Shown here: positions 55,966-64,000 of the stretch, piece after piece
How positions within the stretch are numbered: position 1 is the stretch's first letter
Layout of the letters: every line of letters begins with the position of its first letter
DNA from: Curtobacterium sp. MCLR17_007
Lineage (GTDB): Bacteria > Actinomycetota > Actinomycetes > Actinomycetales > Microbacteriaceae
Assembly: GCF_003234655.2 (NCBI RefSeq)
Contig: NZ_CP126271.1
Span: 1,426,001-1,490,000, forward strand
DNA: 64,000 nt
Direction of reading: 5' to 3'
Position numbers and translations under genes: made by a program
The notes under the pieces: model-generated
What the model was told of the DNA's origin: nothing
The model's input: the letters and a program-made list of their open reading frames with translations, nothing else
The model's database searches: none

Positions 55966-56970
55966 ATGGACCTGCCCGTGCTCTGGTTCGCGATCGTCGC
56001 GCTGTTCTTCGTCGGCTACTTCGTCCTGGACGGCTTCGACTTCGGCGTCGGCATGGCGCTGCCCTTCCTCGGTCGCGACGACACGGACCGCCGCGTGATG
56101 ATCAACACGATCGGACCCGTCTGGGACCTCAACGAGACGTGGGTCATCGTGGCCGGTGCGTGCTTGTTCGCGGCGTTCCCGGAGTGGTACGCCACCATGT
56201 TCTCCGGGTTCTACCTGGCGCTGCTGCTCATCCTGGCCGCGCTCATCGCCCGCGGGGTGTCGTTCGAGTACCGACACCAGGACAAGCAGCTGTCGTGGAA
56301 GCGCCGCTTCGACCTCATGATCATCGTCGGCAGTGCCGTGCCCTCGTTCCTGTGGGGCGTCGCGTTCGGCAACGTCGTGCGGGGCATCCCGATGGACGCC
56401 GGACACAACTTCACCGGCACGGTGTTCGACCTGCTCAACCCCTTCGCGCTGCTCACCGGCGTCGCCACGCTGCTGGTGTTCTTCACCCACGGCGTCGTGT
56501 TCATCGCGCTCAAGACCGAGGGCGACATCCGCATCCGGGCGAAGCGCCTGGCCACCCGCGCCGGCGTCGTGACGATCGTCGTCGCTGCGGTGTTCCTGGT
56601 CGCGATGGCGTTCGTCCGCGCGACGCCGACGTCGCTCGTGCTGTCGGTCGTCGCCGCCCTGGCGCTCGTGCTGGCCGTGCTCTGCAACGCCTGGGGCCGT
56701 GAAGGCCGGGCCTTCACCCTGATGGCCGTCACGATCGCCGCGGTCGTGCTGGCGATGTTCACGGCGGTCTTCCCGAACGTGATGCCCGACTCGGTCGACC
56801 CCGCGAACAGCCTGACGGTGACGAACGCGAGCAGCGGCACCTACACGCTGACGGTGATGAGCTGGGTGGCGTTGGTCTTCGTGCCGCTCGTGTTCGCCTA
56901 CCAGGCGTGGACCTACTGGGTCTTCCGCAAGCGGGTCTCCCGTGCACACGTGACCGCCGCTGCTCACTGA
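55966..56970 (+). CDS. cydB: Cytochrome bd oxidase subunit II (CydB)
   Basis: Second oxidase subunit, 334 residues with eight to nine helices. Motifs: LDGFDFGVGMALPFLG, GPVWDLNETWVIVAGACLFA and FLWGVAFGNVVRGIP. ATG at 55966 is one base beyond the cydA stop, so translation is coupled. It holds no heme itself but is required for assembly of the bd complex. Confidence 0.96.
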   Translation: MDLPVLWFAIVALFFVGYFVLDGFDFGVGMALPFLGRDDTDRRVMINTIGPVWDLNETWVIVAGACLFAAFPEWYATMFSGFYLALLLILAALIARGVSFEYRHQDKQLSWKRRFDLMIIVGSAVPSFLWGVAFGNVVRGIPMDAGHNFTGTVFDLLNPFALLTGVATLLVFFTHGVVFIALKTEGDIRIRAKRLATRAGVVTIVVAAVFLVAMAFVRATPTSLVLSVVAALALVLAVLCNAWGREGRAFTLMAVTIAAVVLAMFTAVFPNVMPDSVDPANSLTVTNASSGTYTLTVMSWVALVFVPLVFAYQAWTYWVFRKRVSRAHVTAAAH

Positions 56971-56995
56971 GCCACCGACCCCGGGAAGGCACGCC

Positions 56996-58696
56996 ATGAA
57001 ACCGCTCGACCCGCGTCTGCTCCGCCTGTCGCGGTCCGCGCGCGGCTTCGTCGTGGCCGCCGCCACGACCGGACTGGTCCGGACGGTGGCGACGATCGGC
57101 ATCGCCTGGGCCGTCGCGGCCGCGGTGACCCAGGTGATCGACGCCGTCGACCGGGGCGTGGTCCCCGAGCGGTTCCCCGCCACCCTCGCGCTGCTCGGCG
57201 CGGCCTTCGCCGTGCGGGCGGTCGCGGCGTGGGCGACGGACGACCTGGCCGCCCGTGCAGCTGCGTCGGTCAAGAGCGAGCTCCGGACGACGGTCCTGGC
57301 GCGGGCCGCCGAACGCGGCCCCGCCTGGTTGGCCGGGCGATCGAGCGCCGGCTTCGCGACCACGCTCGGCCCCGGGCTCGACGCCCTGGACGCCTACTTC
57401 GGCCGGTTCCTGCCGCAGCTGGCACTGACCGCCGTCGCGACGCCCGTGCTGCTGGTCGCGATCGGCCTGAGCGACCGCACCAGCGCACTCATCGTCCTGT
57501 GCGCCCTGCCGGTGATCCCCGTGTTCATGGTCCTGATCGGGCTGGCCACCCAGGCGCTGCAGCGGGGTCAGGCCGACGCGCTCGCACGGCTCGGCAGCGC
57601 CTGGACCGAGGCCGTCGAGGGACTGGCCACCCTCAAGGTCTTCGGACGCGCACGGCGACAGGTCGGCCGCATCGGCACGGTCACCGACGAGTACCGGCGC
57701 GGCACGCTCGGGGTCCTGCGCCTGTCGTTCGTCAGCGGCTTCGCGCTCGAGCTCGCCGCCAGCCTGTCGGTCGCACTCGTCGCGGTCACGATCGGCATCC
57801 GGCTCGTCGACGGATCGATGGGCCTGGGCGCGGCGATGTTCGTCCTGGTGCTCGCTCCCGAGGCCTTCGCCCCGATCCGGCAGGTGGGTGCCGACTTCCA
57901 CGCGGCCCAGGACGGCGCAGAGGCCGCCGGCGCGGTGCTCGACGTCCTCGACGCCGACGATGCGGCGCCGACCGCCACCGACGATGCGGCCCCGACCGCC
58001 ACCGTCGGTGCGGCGCCGACCGCCACCGTCGGTGCGGCGCCGACCGCCACCGTCGGTGCGGCCGGCGCCGACGCGCTCGTCCTGCGCGGCGTGACGGTCC
58101 GTCGCGACGACGTGCGCATCGGTCCCGTCGACCTCGAGGCACCACGCGGGTCGGTCGTCGTGCTGACCGGGGCGAGCGGATCCGGCAAGTCCAGCCTGAT
58201 CGCCGCGATCCGCGGGGTCCTGCCACACGAGGGCGGGGTCACCGTGCCGGGGCCGGCCGGGTCGACCCGGGCCGACCGGATCGCGTGGGCCGACCAGCGG
58301 CCCCGCCTGCTGCGCGGGACGGTCGCGGAGAACGTCGCGCTCAGCGCGACCCCCGACGACGTCGCGGTGCGTTCTGCGCTCGGTGCGGTGGGGCTGGGAC
58401 TCGACCCGGACCTCCAGGTCGGCTCCGGTGGCACCGGCCTGTCCGGAGGCCAGGCGCAGCGCGTCGCCGTGGCCCGTGCCCTGTACCGGGCCGCGCAGGC
58501 AGACACGGCGCTCGTCGTGCTCGACGAGCCGACCTCCGCACTCGACGCCGAGGCCGAGGCGACCGTGCTGACCGCCGTCCGCCGCCTGGCGGACCGGGGC
58601 GTCGTCGTCGTCGTCGCGAGCCACCGACCCGCGGTGGTCGCCGCGGCCGACATCCGTGTCGCCGTCGACGCGGCCGTCACCGGAGCGCACGCATGA
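56996..58696 (+). CDS. cydD: Cysteine/glutathione exporter subunit CydD
   Basis: Half of the CydDC ABC exporter (566 residues), needed for cytochrome bd assembly by exporting reductant or heme. It has six membrane helices, then an ATPase domain with Walker A GASGSGKSS, signature GLSGGQAQR and VVLDEPTSALD. The linker between them (about 57955-58065) carries four copies of an 8-residue repeat, AAPTATxx, from a 24-bp minisatellite. ATG at 56996 follows cydB by 25 bp. The stop overlaps the cydC start (ATGA). Confidence 0.93.
   Translation: MKPLDPRLLRLSRSARGFVVAAATTGLVRTVATIGIAWAVAAAVTQVIDAVDRGVVPERFPATLALLGAAFAVRAVAAWATDDLAARAAASVKSELRTTVLARAAERGPAWLAGRSSAGFATTLGPGLDALDAYFGRFLPQLALTAVATPVLLVAIGLSDRTSALIVLCALPVIPVFMVLIGLATQALQRGQADALARLGSAWTEAVEGLATLKVFGRARRQVGRIGTVTDEYRRGTLGVLRLSFVSGFALELAASLSVALVAVTIGIRLVDGSMGLGAAMFVLVLAPEAFAPIRQVGADFHAAQDGAEAAGAVLDVLDADDAAPTATDDAAPTATVGAAPTATVGAAPTATVGAAGADALVLRGVTVRRDDVRIGPVDLEAPRGSVVVLTGASGSGKSSLIAAIRGVLPHEGGVTVPGPAGSTRADRIAWADQRPRLLRGTVAENVALSATPDDVAVRSALGAVGLGLDPDLQVGSGGTGLSGGQAQRVAVARALYRAAQADTALVVLDEPTSALDAEAEATVLTAVRRLADRGVVVVVASHRPAVVAAADIRVAVDAAVTGAHA
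57955..58065 (+). repeat. 24-bp minisatellite in the cydD linker
   Basis: Four in-frame units encode AAPTATDD, AAPTATVG, AAPTATVG, AAPTATVG, nearly identical in DNA. They lie after the membrane domain and before the ATPase domain, so copy number can vary without disrupting folds. Confidence 0.85.
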
Positions 58697-60387
58697 GCAC
58701 CACCGAACGGGAGGCCCGGTCCGGCTCCGTCCTGCGACTTGCGACGCCGACGGGGGCCGGGTGGGGACGCGCGGTCGCGGCCGGCGCGCTGAGTGCGCTG
58801 TGCGCCGTGGCGCTGTTGGCCGCGAGCGGGTACCTGATCACCCGTGCAGCGGAGCACCCGCCGATCCTGTACCTGACGCTGGTGATGGTCGGGGTGCGCG
58901 CGTTCGCGCTCGGCCGGGCCGCGCTTCGTTACCTGGACCGGCTTGCCGGGCACGACGCGTCCTTCCGGCAGCTGGCGGTGGTCCGGACGGCGATGTACCG
59001 GCGGCTCGCGTCGGTCGCTCCTGCCGGACTCGGCAGCGCTGGACGGGGCGACCTGCTGACGCGGCTCGTCACGGACATCGACCGGCTGCAGGACCTGCCG
59101 ATCCGGGTCGTCGGGCCGCTTGTGTCCGCCGGCACGACCGCCGTGCTGTCCGTCGTCGCGGTGGCGGTCGTGTCACCACCGGCGGCGCTCGTCCTGCTCG
59201 TGGCGCTGGTCGTGGCGGCGCTCGTCGGTTCGGTCGTGACGGCGTCGATCGCCCGCTCGAGCGACCAGGCGACCGCGGCCGACCGTGGGCGTGTCGCCGA
59301 CCTGGTGCTCGACACGGTCCGGCTGCTCGACGTGTTCGCCGCGTACGGCACGCTCGACGAGCGCCTCCGCCAGGTCGAGGACCTGGACCGACGGGTGACC
59401 CGAGCGGTCCGGCGACGCGGAGCGGTCGAGTCCCTCGTGGGCGCCCTCGTCGGCCTGGCCGGTGGCGGTGCGGTCGTCGGGATCCTCGCCGTCGGTGCAC
59501 CGCAGGTCGTGTCCGGGGCGCTCGACGGACCGTTGTGGGCGCTGGCGGTGTTCGTCCCCCTGGCGCTGTTCGAGGTCGTCGGCACGGTGCCGATCGCGGT
59601 CCTCACCCTGCGCCGTGTGCGCGCGGCGGCCGAGCGGGTCGAGCAGGTCGTCCCGGCGACGCTGCCTGATGGACTCGTCGCCGAGCCGGACGAGCCCGCG
59701 TCACCGGCGTCGCTCGTGGTGCACGGTCCGGTGTCCGTCGCGGTGCGGGGGATGCACGTCCGCTGGCCCGGGTCGGCGACCTCCGCGGTCCGGGACGTCT
59801 CCTTCGACCTGCACCCCGGCGAGGTCGTGGTGGTCGCGGGTCCGAGCGGCGCGGGCAAGTCCACGCTGGCGCAGGCACTGGTGCGCTTCGTCGACCACGA
59901 GGGCAGCTACACGCTCGACGGGGTCGAGGCCCGGTCGATGCACCCCGACGCCGTCCGTGCGCGGATCGGGCTCATCGAGCAGGACCCGTTCGTCTTCGAC
60001 CAGTCCGTCCGGCAGAACCTGCTGTTCGCGCGCGAGTCCGCGTCGGACGACGAGCTCTTCGCAGTGCTCGACCGCGTCGGGCTCGGTGACTGGGTGTCCC
60101 GCCGCGGTGGACTCGACGCCGGGGTGGGCGAGCGCGGCGTCCTGGCGTCCGGCGGTCAGGCGCACCGCCTGGCACTCGCCCGGGCGCTGCTGCACGAGTT
60201 CCCCGTGCTGGTGCTCGACGAACCCACGGCGGGCATCGACCCGGACCTCGGGGACCGGGTGCTGCGGGACCTGGTCGGGACGGCCCGTGGCGCAGGGCGC
60301 ACCGTGGTCGTCGTGTCGCACGTGCCGGTGCCGCCGGAGCTCGTCACGAGGACCCTGCGGATGCGGGACGGCCGCCTGGTCGGGTGA
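58693..60387 (+). CDS. cydC: Cysteine/glutathione exporter subunit CydC
   Basis: Partner half-transporter of CydD, 564 residues, with six membrane helices ([20 protein letters not shown] onwards) and an ATPase domain: Walker [10 protein letters not shown], signature ASGGQAHR (a variant of LSGGQ) and [15 protein letters not shown] at 58693 overlaps the cydD stop. The open frame extends upstream only as shadow of cydD. Order D then C is typical for actinobacterial cydABDC. Confidence 0.93.
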   Translation: MSTTEREARSGSVLRLATPTGAGWGRAVAAGALSALCAVALLAASGYLITRAAEHPPILYLTLVMVGVRAFALGRAALRYLDRLAGHDASFRQLAVVRTAMYRRLASVAPAGLGSAGRGDLLTRLVTDIDRLQDLPIRVVGPLVSAGTTAVLSVVAVAVVSPPAALVLLVALVVAALVGSVVTASIARSSDQATAADRGRVADLVLDTVRLLDVFAAYGTLDERLRQVEDLDRRVTRAVRRRGAVESLVGALVGLAGGGAVVGILAVGAPQVVSGALDGPLWALAVFVPLALFEVVGTVPIAVLTLRRVRAAAERVEQVVPATLPDGLVAEPDEPASPASLVVHGPVSVAVRGMHVRWPGSATSAVRDVSFDLHPGEVVVVAGPSGAGKSTLAQALVRFVDHEGSYTLDGVEARSMHPDAVRARIGLIEQDPFVFDQSVRQNLLFARESASDDELFAVLDRVGLGDWVSRRGGLDAGVGERGVLASGGQAHRLALARALLHEFPVLVLDEPTAGIDPDLGDRVLRDLVGTARGAGRTVVVVSHVPVPPELVTRTLRMRDGRLVG

Positions 60388-60419
60388 GCCCGCCGTCCGT
60401 GCCGGGTGCTCCGGGCTTG

Positions 60420-60425
60420 TACCCT
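60420..60425 (+). promoter_or_regulatory. Candidate -10 of leuS
   Basis: TACCCT, 59 bp upstream of the leuS GTG. The leader is too short for a T-box. Confidence 0.35.
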
Positions 60426-60484
60426 TGGGGACCGGCGCATGTCTTGCGGACCTGCACCGCGCCTCCAGACCGATTGAGAGTTCC

Positions 60485-63040
60485 GTGACCACCGAGCAGC
60501 ACGTCGAGGACCCGAACGCCTACGACTTCCGTCGTATCCAGGACAAGTGGCAGGGCCGCTGGGAAGAGCTCGGGCTCTTCACCACCGACCACGACGACCG
60601 CCGTCCCCGGAAGTACATCCTGGAGATGTTCCCGTACCCGTCCGGCGACCTGCACATGGGCCACGCCGAGAACTGGGCGCTCGGCGACTTCGTGGCGCGG
60701 TACTGGCGGCAGCAGGGCTTCAACGTGCTGCACCCGATCGGCTGGGACTCGTTCGGGCTGCCCGCCGAGAACGCGGCGATCAAGCGCGGGGTCGACCCCG
60801 GGGCCTGGACCTACGCCAACATCGCGCAGCAGAAGGCGTCGTTCAAGCGGTACGCGCCGTCGTTCGACTGGTCGACCGAGATCCACACCTCGGACCCCGA
60901 GTACTACAAGTGGAACCAGTGGCTGTTCCTGAAGATGTACGAGAAGGGCCTGGCGTACCGGAAGGACAGCTGGGTCAACTGGGACCCGGTGGACCAGACC
61001 GTGCTGGCGAACGAGCAGGTCCTGCCCGACGGCACCTCGGACCGCTCCGGCGCCGTGGTCGTCAAGAAGAAGCTGACGCAGTGGTACTTCGGCATCACGA
61101 AGTACGCCGACCGCCTGCTCGACGACCTCAACCAGCTCGAGGGACGGTGGCCGTCGAAGGTCATCGCGATGCAGCGCAACTGGATCGGTCGTTCGGTCGG
61201 CGCGGACGTCGACTTCGTCATCGAGGGGCGCGACGAGCCCGTGACGGTGTTCACCACGCGTCCGGACACCATCCACGGCGTGACGTTCCTGGTCGTGGCG
61301 CCGGACTCCGACCTGGCGGCGGAGCTCGTCGAGTCCGCCGACGAGTCGGTGCGCACCGCGTTCTCGGACTACCTCGTGGCGACGCAGAAGACCTCCGAGA
61401 TCGACCGGCAGAACGCGGACCGCCCGAAGACCGGCGTCCCGCTCGACCGGTTCGCGGTCCACCCGCTGACGGGTGAGCGCCTGCCGATCTGGGCTGCCGA
61501 CTACGTGCTCGCCGACTACGGTCACGGCGCCGTCATGGCGGTGCCCGCGCACGACCAGCGGGACCTCGACTTCGCCCGCACCTTCGACCTGCCGGTGCGT
61601 GTCGTCGTCGACACGAACCAGCCGGTGACCGGCGCGATCCCGGTGATCCCCGAGGGCGCGACGCTCGACGACTTCGACGTGCCGACGCTCGACCCGGCAT
61701 CGACGGGCCAGGCGTTGACCGGCCAGGGGCGGATGATCAACTCCGGCCCGCTCGACGGCATGTCGAAGCAGCACGCGATCACCGCGGCGATCAGGCTCCT
61801 CGACGAGCGTGGCACCGGTCGCGCGGCCAAGACCTACCGCCTGCGCGACTGGCTGATCTCGCGCCAGCGGTTCTGGGGCACCCCGATCCCGATCATCCAC
61901 GGCGAGGACGGCACCGAGCACCCGGTGCCGTTCGACCAGCTGCCGGTCCGCCTGCCGTCCACCGAGGGGCTCGACCTCAAGCCGAAGGGGACGTCGCCGC
62001 TCGGTGGCGCCACCGAGTGGGTCAACGTGCCGAACCCGGTCGACGGCACCCCTGCGCTCCGTGACACCGACACGATGGACACGTTCGTCGACTCGTCGTG
62101 GTACTTCCTGCGGTTCCTGTCCGCGAACGACGACACGCAGGCCTTCGACCCCGAGCTCGCCCGCAAGTGGGCACCGGTCGACCAGTACATCGGCGGCGTC
62201 GAGCACGCGATCCTGCACCTGCTGTACGCGCGCTTCGTGACGAAGGTGCTGTTCGACCTGGGCTACCTCGACTTCACCGAGCCGTTCTCGGCGCTGCTCA
62301 ACCAGGGCATGGTGCTGTCCGGCGGCTCGAAGATGTCGAAGTCGAAGGGCGGCGTCTCGCTCGGCGACGAGCTCGACGCGCACGGGGTCGACGCCATCCG
62401 CCTGGTGATGGGCTTCGCCGGTCCGCCCGAGGACGACATCAACTGGGAGGACGTCTCGCCGGCGGCCTCGGCGCGTTTCCTCGCCCGCGCCTACCGCCTG
62501 GCGACCGACGTCACCTCGTCGCCGGACGCCGTGTGGGCCGACGGGGACCGCGCCGTCCGCCAGGTCACCCACCGGTTCCTGGCAGACGCGCCCGGACTGA
62601 TGGAGTCCTTCAAGTTCAACGTCGTGATCGCGCGGCTGATGGACCTGGTGAACGTGACCCGCAAGGCGATCGACAGCGGCCCCGGCGCCGCGGACCCCGC
62701 CGTGCGCGAGGCGACCGAGACCATCGCGCTCGGGCTCAGCGTGTTCGCGCCGTACACCGGCGAGGAGATGTGGGAGCAGCTGGGCCACGACACCACCGTC
62801 GCGACGCACGGGTGGCGCAAGGCCGACCCGACGCTGCTCGTGCAGGAGACCCTGACCGCCGTCGTGCAGGTCAACGGCAAGGTGCGCGACTCGTTCGAGG
62901 TGTCGAAGTCGATCGAGGCGGACGAGCTCGAGCAGCTCGCGCGGTCGTCGGCGAACGTGCAACGGTACATCGGTGAGCGCGAGGTCGTGAAGGTCATCGT
63001 GCGGGCGCCGAAGCTCGTGAACATCGCCATCAAGGGGTAG
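60485..63040 (+). CDS. leuS: Leucyl-tRNA synthetase
   Basis: Charges tRNA-Leu with leucine. The 851-residue protein has the class I signatures HMGH (in [11 protein letters not shown]) and KMSKS (in SKMSKSKGG), an editing domain with the threonine-rich [11 protein letters not shown], and the tRNA-binding C-terminal domain ([20 protein letters not shown]). GTG at 60485 follows GAGAG by four bases and begins the usual sequence [19 protein letters not shown]. Length and motifs are normal. A terminator hairpin follows. Confidence 0.97.
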   Translation: MTTEQHVEDPNAYDFRRIQDKWQGRWEELGLFTTDHDDRRPRKYILEMFPYPSGDLHMGHAENWALGDFVARYWRQQGFNVLHPIGWDSFGLPAENAAIKRGVDPGAWTYANIAQQKASFKRYAPSFDWSTEIHTSDPEYYKWNQWLFLKMYEKGLAYRKDSWVNWDPVDQTVLANEQVLPDGTSDRSGAVVVKKKLTQWYFGITKYADRLLDDLNQLEGRWPSKVIAMQRNWIGRSVGADVDFVIEGRDEPVTVFTTRPDTIHGVTFLVVAPDSDLAAELVESADESVRTAFSDYLVATQKTSEIDRQNADRPKTGVPLDRFAVHPLTGERLPIWAADYVLADYGHGAVMAVPAHDQRDLDFARTFDLPVRVVVDTNQPVTGAIPVIPEGATLDDFDVPTLDPASTGQALTGQGRMINSGPLDGMSKQHAITAAIRLLDERGTGRAAKTYRLRDWLISRQRFWGTPIPIIHGEDGTEHPVPFDQLPVRLPSTEGLDLKPKGTSPLGGATEWVNVPNPVDGTPALRDTDTMDTFVDSSWYFLRFLSANDDTQAFDPELARKWAPVDQYIGGVEHAILHLLYARFVTKVLFDLGYLDFTEPFSALLNQGMVLSGGSKMSKSKGGVSLGDELDAHGVDAIRLVMGFAGPPEDDINWEDVSPAASARFLARAYRLATDVTSSPDAVWADGDRAVRQVTHRFLADAPGLMESFKFNVVIARLMDLVNVTRKAIDSGPGAADPAVREATETIALGLSVFAPYTGEEMWEQLGHDTTVATHGWRKADPTLLVQETLTAVVQVNGKVRDSFEVSKSIEADELEQLARSSANVQRYIGEREVVKVIVRAPKLVNIAIKG

Positions 63041-63094
63041 CGCCGCTCCTCCACATGTCGAGCGTGTTCCTGGCGCTCCACAGTCGCACGTCGA

Positions 63095-63120
63095 GGAGCC
63101 CGGTCTGACGGTCGGGCTCC
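63095..63120 (+). terminator. Terminator of leuS
   Basis: GGAGCCCG (63095-63102) pairs with CGGGCTCC (63113-63120) around a 10-nt loop. The comEA -10 begins two bases later. Confidence 0.6.
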
Positions 63121-63121
63121 C

Positions 63122-63127
63122 TAGCGT
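63122..63127 (+). promoter_or_regulatory. -10 of a leaderless comEA promoter
   Basis: TAGCGT seven bases before the comEA ATG at 63135. Confidence 0.5.
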
Positions 63128-63134
63128 TCCCGAC

Positions 63135-63848
63135 ATGTCCCGGTTCACCCTCTCGCCGCGTGCGGCGGTCATCCTGGCGGCCGTCGTCGTCGCGGTCGCC
63201 CTGGTGGTCGTCGTGCTCGGTGCACGGGGGAGCGGCGCTGCGGGCACGGTGTCCGTGTCGGGCGCCGCGGGGGTCTCCGCCGCGCCGACGGCTCCTCCCA
63301 CGACCGAGCCCGGCGCCGGGTCCGGTTCCCCGGCCCCCTCGGCGTCGCCGGCACCCGTCGTCGTGCACGTGGTCGGCGCCGTCGGGCGCGCGGGTCTGGT
63401 CACGCTGCCCGGTGGCAGCCGGGTCGCGGACGCCCTCGACGCGGCGGGCGGGGCCGGTCCGGACGCTGATCTCGCTCGGGTCAACCTGGCGCGCGCGGTG
63501 GTCGACGGGGAACGCCTGTACGTGCCGCGGACGGGGGAGACCGAGATCCCGGCGACCGTGGACGGGGGCAGCGGTGCTGGTGCCGGTACCGGTGCCGGTG
63601 GGTCGGCTCCGGGCGCGGGCGGTGCGTCGGCTCCCGGTGCCGGTGGTGGGCCGGGCGACGTCATCGACCTGAACGCCGCTGACCAGACCGCACTCGAGAC
63701 ACTGCCGGGCATCGGCCCGGCGCTCGCGCAGCGCATCCTGGCATGGCGTCAGGAGCACGGCCGTTTCGCATCGGTGCAGGACCTGCTCGAGGTGAACGGC
63801 ATCGGTGACGCTCGTTTCGCCGAGCTCGAGGACCGGGTGCGGGTGTGA
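63135..63848 (+). CDS. comEA: ComEA family DNA-binding competence-type protein
   Basis: Membrane-anchored DNA-binding protein of DNA uptake, 237 residues. An N-terminal helix (AAVILAAVVVAVALVVVVLG) is followed by a Ser/Ala/Pro spacer, a SLBB-type domain (VHVVGAVGRAGLVTLPGG), a Gly/Ala-rich repeat linker and a helix-hairpin-helix pair (VIDLNAADQTALETLPGIGP, AQRILAWRQEHGRF). ATG at 63135 has TAGCGT seven bases upstream. The comEC gene overlaps its stop. Competence in this organism is not shown, and comEA-comEC pairs are common in actinobacteria. Confidence 0.92.
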   Translation: MSRFTLSPRAAVILAAVVVAVALVVVVLGARGSGAAGTVSVSGAAGVSAAPTAPPTTEPGAGSGSPAPSASPAPVVVHVVGAVGRAGLVTLPGGSRVADALDAAGGAGPDADLARVNLARAVVDGERLYVPRTGETEIPATVDGGSGAGAGTGAGGSAPGAGGASAPGAGGGPGDVIDLNAADQTALETLPGIGPALAQRILAWRQEHGRFASVQDLLEVNGIGDARFAELEDRVRV

Positions 63849-64000
63849 ACGTCGCACCGGACCGGTCGGACCTCCGGATCGCCGTCCCTGCAGCGGTCGT
63901 GTGGGTCGCGGCAGCGGTCCTCGTCGGGGTCCCGCAGGCAGCCTGGCGGGTGGGTGCGGTCAGCGGTGCGGTGGCGGCGGTCGCGCTCGTGGTCACCGTC
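63845..64000 (+). CDS. comEC: ComEC/Rec2 family channel protein, 5' part only
   Basis: Only 52 codons fall in the window. The GTG at 63845 overlaps the comEA stop (GTGA), and the translation continues with hydrophobic helices (IAVPAAVVWVAAAVLVGVP). By position after comEA this is the DNA-translocation channel ComEC; the ComEC domain itself lies beyond the edge. Confidence 0.8.
   Translation, partial: MNVAPDRSDLRIAVPAAVVWVAAAVLVGVPQAAWRVGAVSGAVAAVALVVTV

Noticed and set aside
60388..60484. T-box leader of leuS
   Set aside because: Under 100 nt in total and no T-box sequence; the hairpin content is low.
60344..63736. Long minus-strand open frame opposite leuS and comEA
   Set aside because: Shadow of leuS; low-complexity Arg/Gly/Asp-rich translation with no family motif.

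Overview
The window is a 64 kb stretch of high-GC (about 70%) actinobacterial chromosome. Gene content, the ftsZ-sepF-divIVA order, a complete actinobacterial aa3 oxidase operon (ctaC-ctaD-ctaF) and a cydABDC locus point to a Microbacteriaceae member. Curtobacterium or a close relative is my best guess from general resemblance; I could not test it. Nearly every base is housekeeping sequence. I see no prophage, insertion sequence, CRISPR array, tRNA or rRNA.

Layout. (1) 1-10.3 kb: acyl-CoA ligase (cut by the window edge), ROK glucokinase, acyltransferase, class II DAHP synthase, a PASTA-type Ser/Thr kinase, a LysM/lytic-enzyme secreted protein, an Rv2175c-like DNA-binding protein, a polyprenyl diphosphate synthase and a DUF3040 membrane protein. 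This matches the order around fadD15-aroG-pknL-Rv2175c-idsA2 beside the mycobacterial division cluster. (2) 10.8-29.6 kb: the division and cell-wall (dcw) cluster mraZ-rsmH-ftsL-ftsI-murE-murF-mraY-murD-ftsW-murG-murC-ftsQ-ftsZ-yggS-sepF-yggT-divIVA, with 4-nt ATGA/GTGA overlaps through most mur genes. (3) 29.6-38.5 kb: lspA, rluD, dnaE, a small kinase-fold phosphotransferase, hisD, nrdR, pyrD. (4) 38.5-41.5 kb: a repeat-rich gap, then a DUF3043 membrane protein and an M20 dipeptidase transcribed divergently. (5) 41.6-45.4 kb: an A-type Fe-S carrier and ctaCDF. (6) 45.6-50.1 kb: a divergent glucose-6-phosphate dehydrogenase, a GH15 trehalase/glucoamylase-type enzyme and an App1-type phosphatase. 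(7) 50.2-54.3 kb: a TetR regulator and a four-gene quaternary-amine (OpuC-type) ABC importer. (8) 54.5-60.4 kb: cydA-cydB-cydD-cydC. (9) 60.5-64 kb: leuS, comEA and the start of comEC.

How the genes work together: lipid II synthesis (MurC-G, MraY) feeds the FtsW/FtsI septal synthase; FtsZ, SepF, FtsQ, FtsL and DivIVA build and place the division and polar growth machinery; MraZ and the PASTA kinase are the likely regulators. Two terminal oxidases (aa3 and bd) give respiratory flexibility.

The more unusual signals are non-coding. The mraZ promoter carries GTGGAG boxes on an exact 10-bp pitch, and a mirror-image copy of the same array lies about 160 bp upstream with a foldable segment between them. 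A family of long near-perfect palindromes (core GGACGGGAGG...CCTCCCGTCC) ends many transcription units. Two separate tandem-repeat arrays (134 bp and 203 bp periods) fill the two repeat-rich gaps. Two enzymes depart from family motifs at specificity sites (MurE, and the Zwf-like protein), and CydD has a 24-bp minisatellite in its linker. Several genes look leaderless, with TANNNT 7-8 nt ahead of the start codon.
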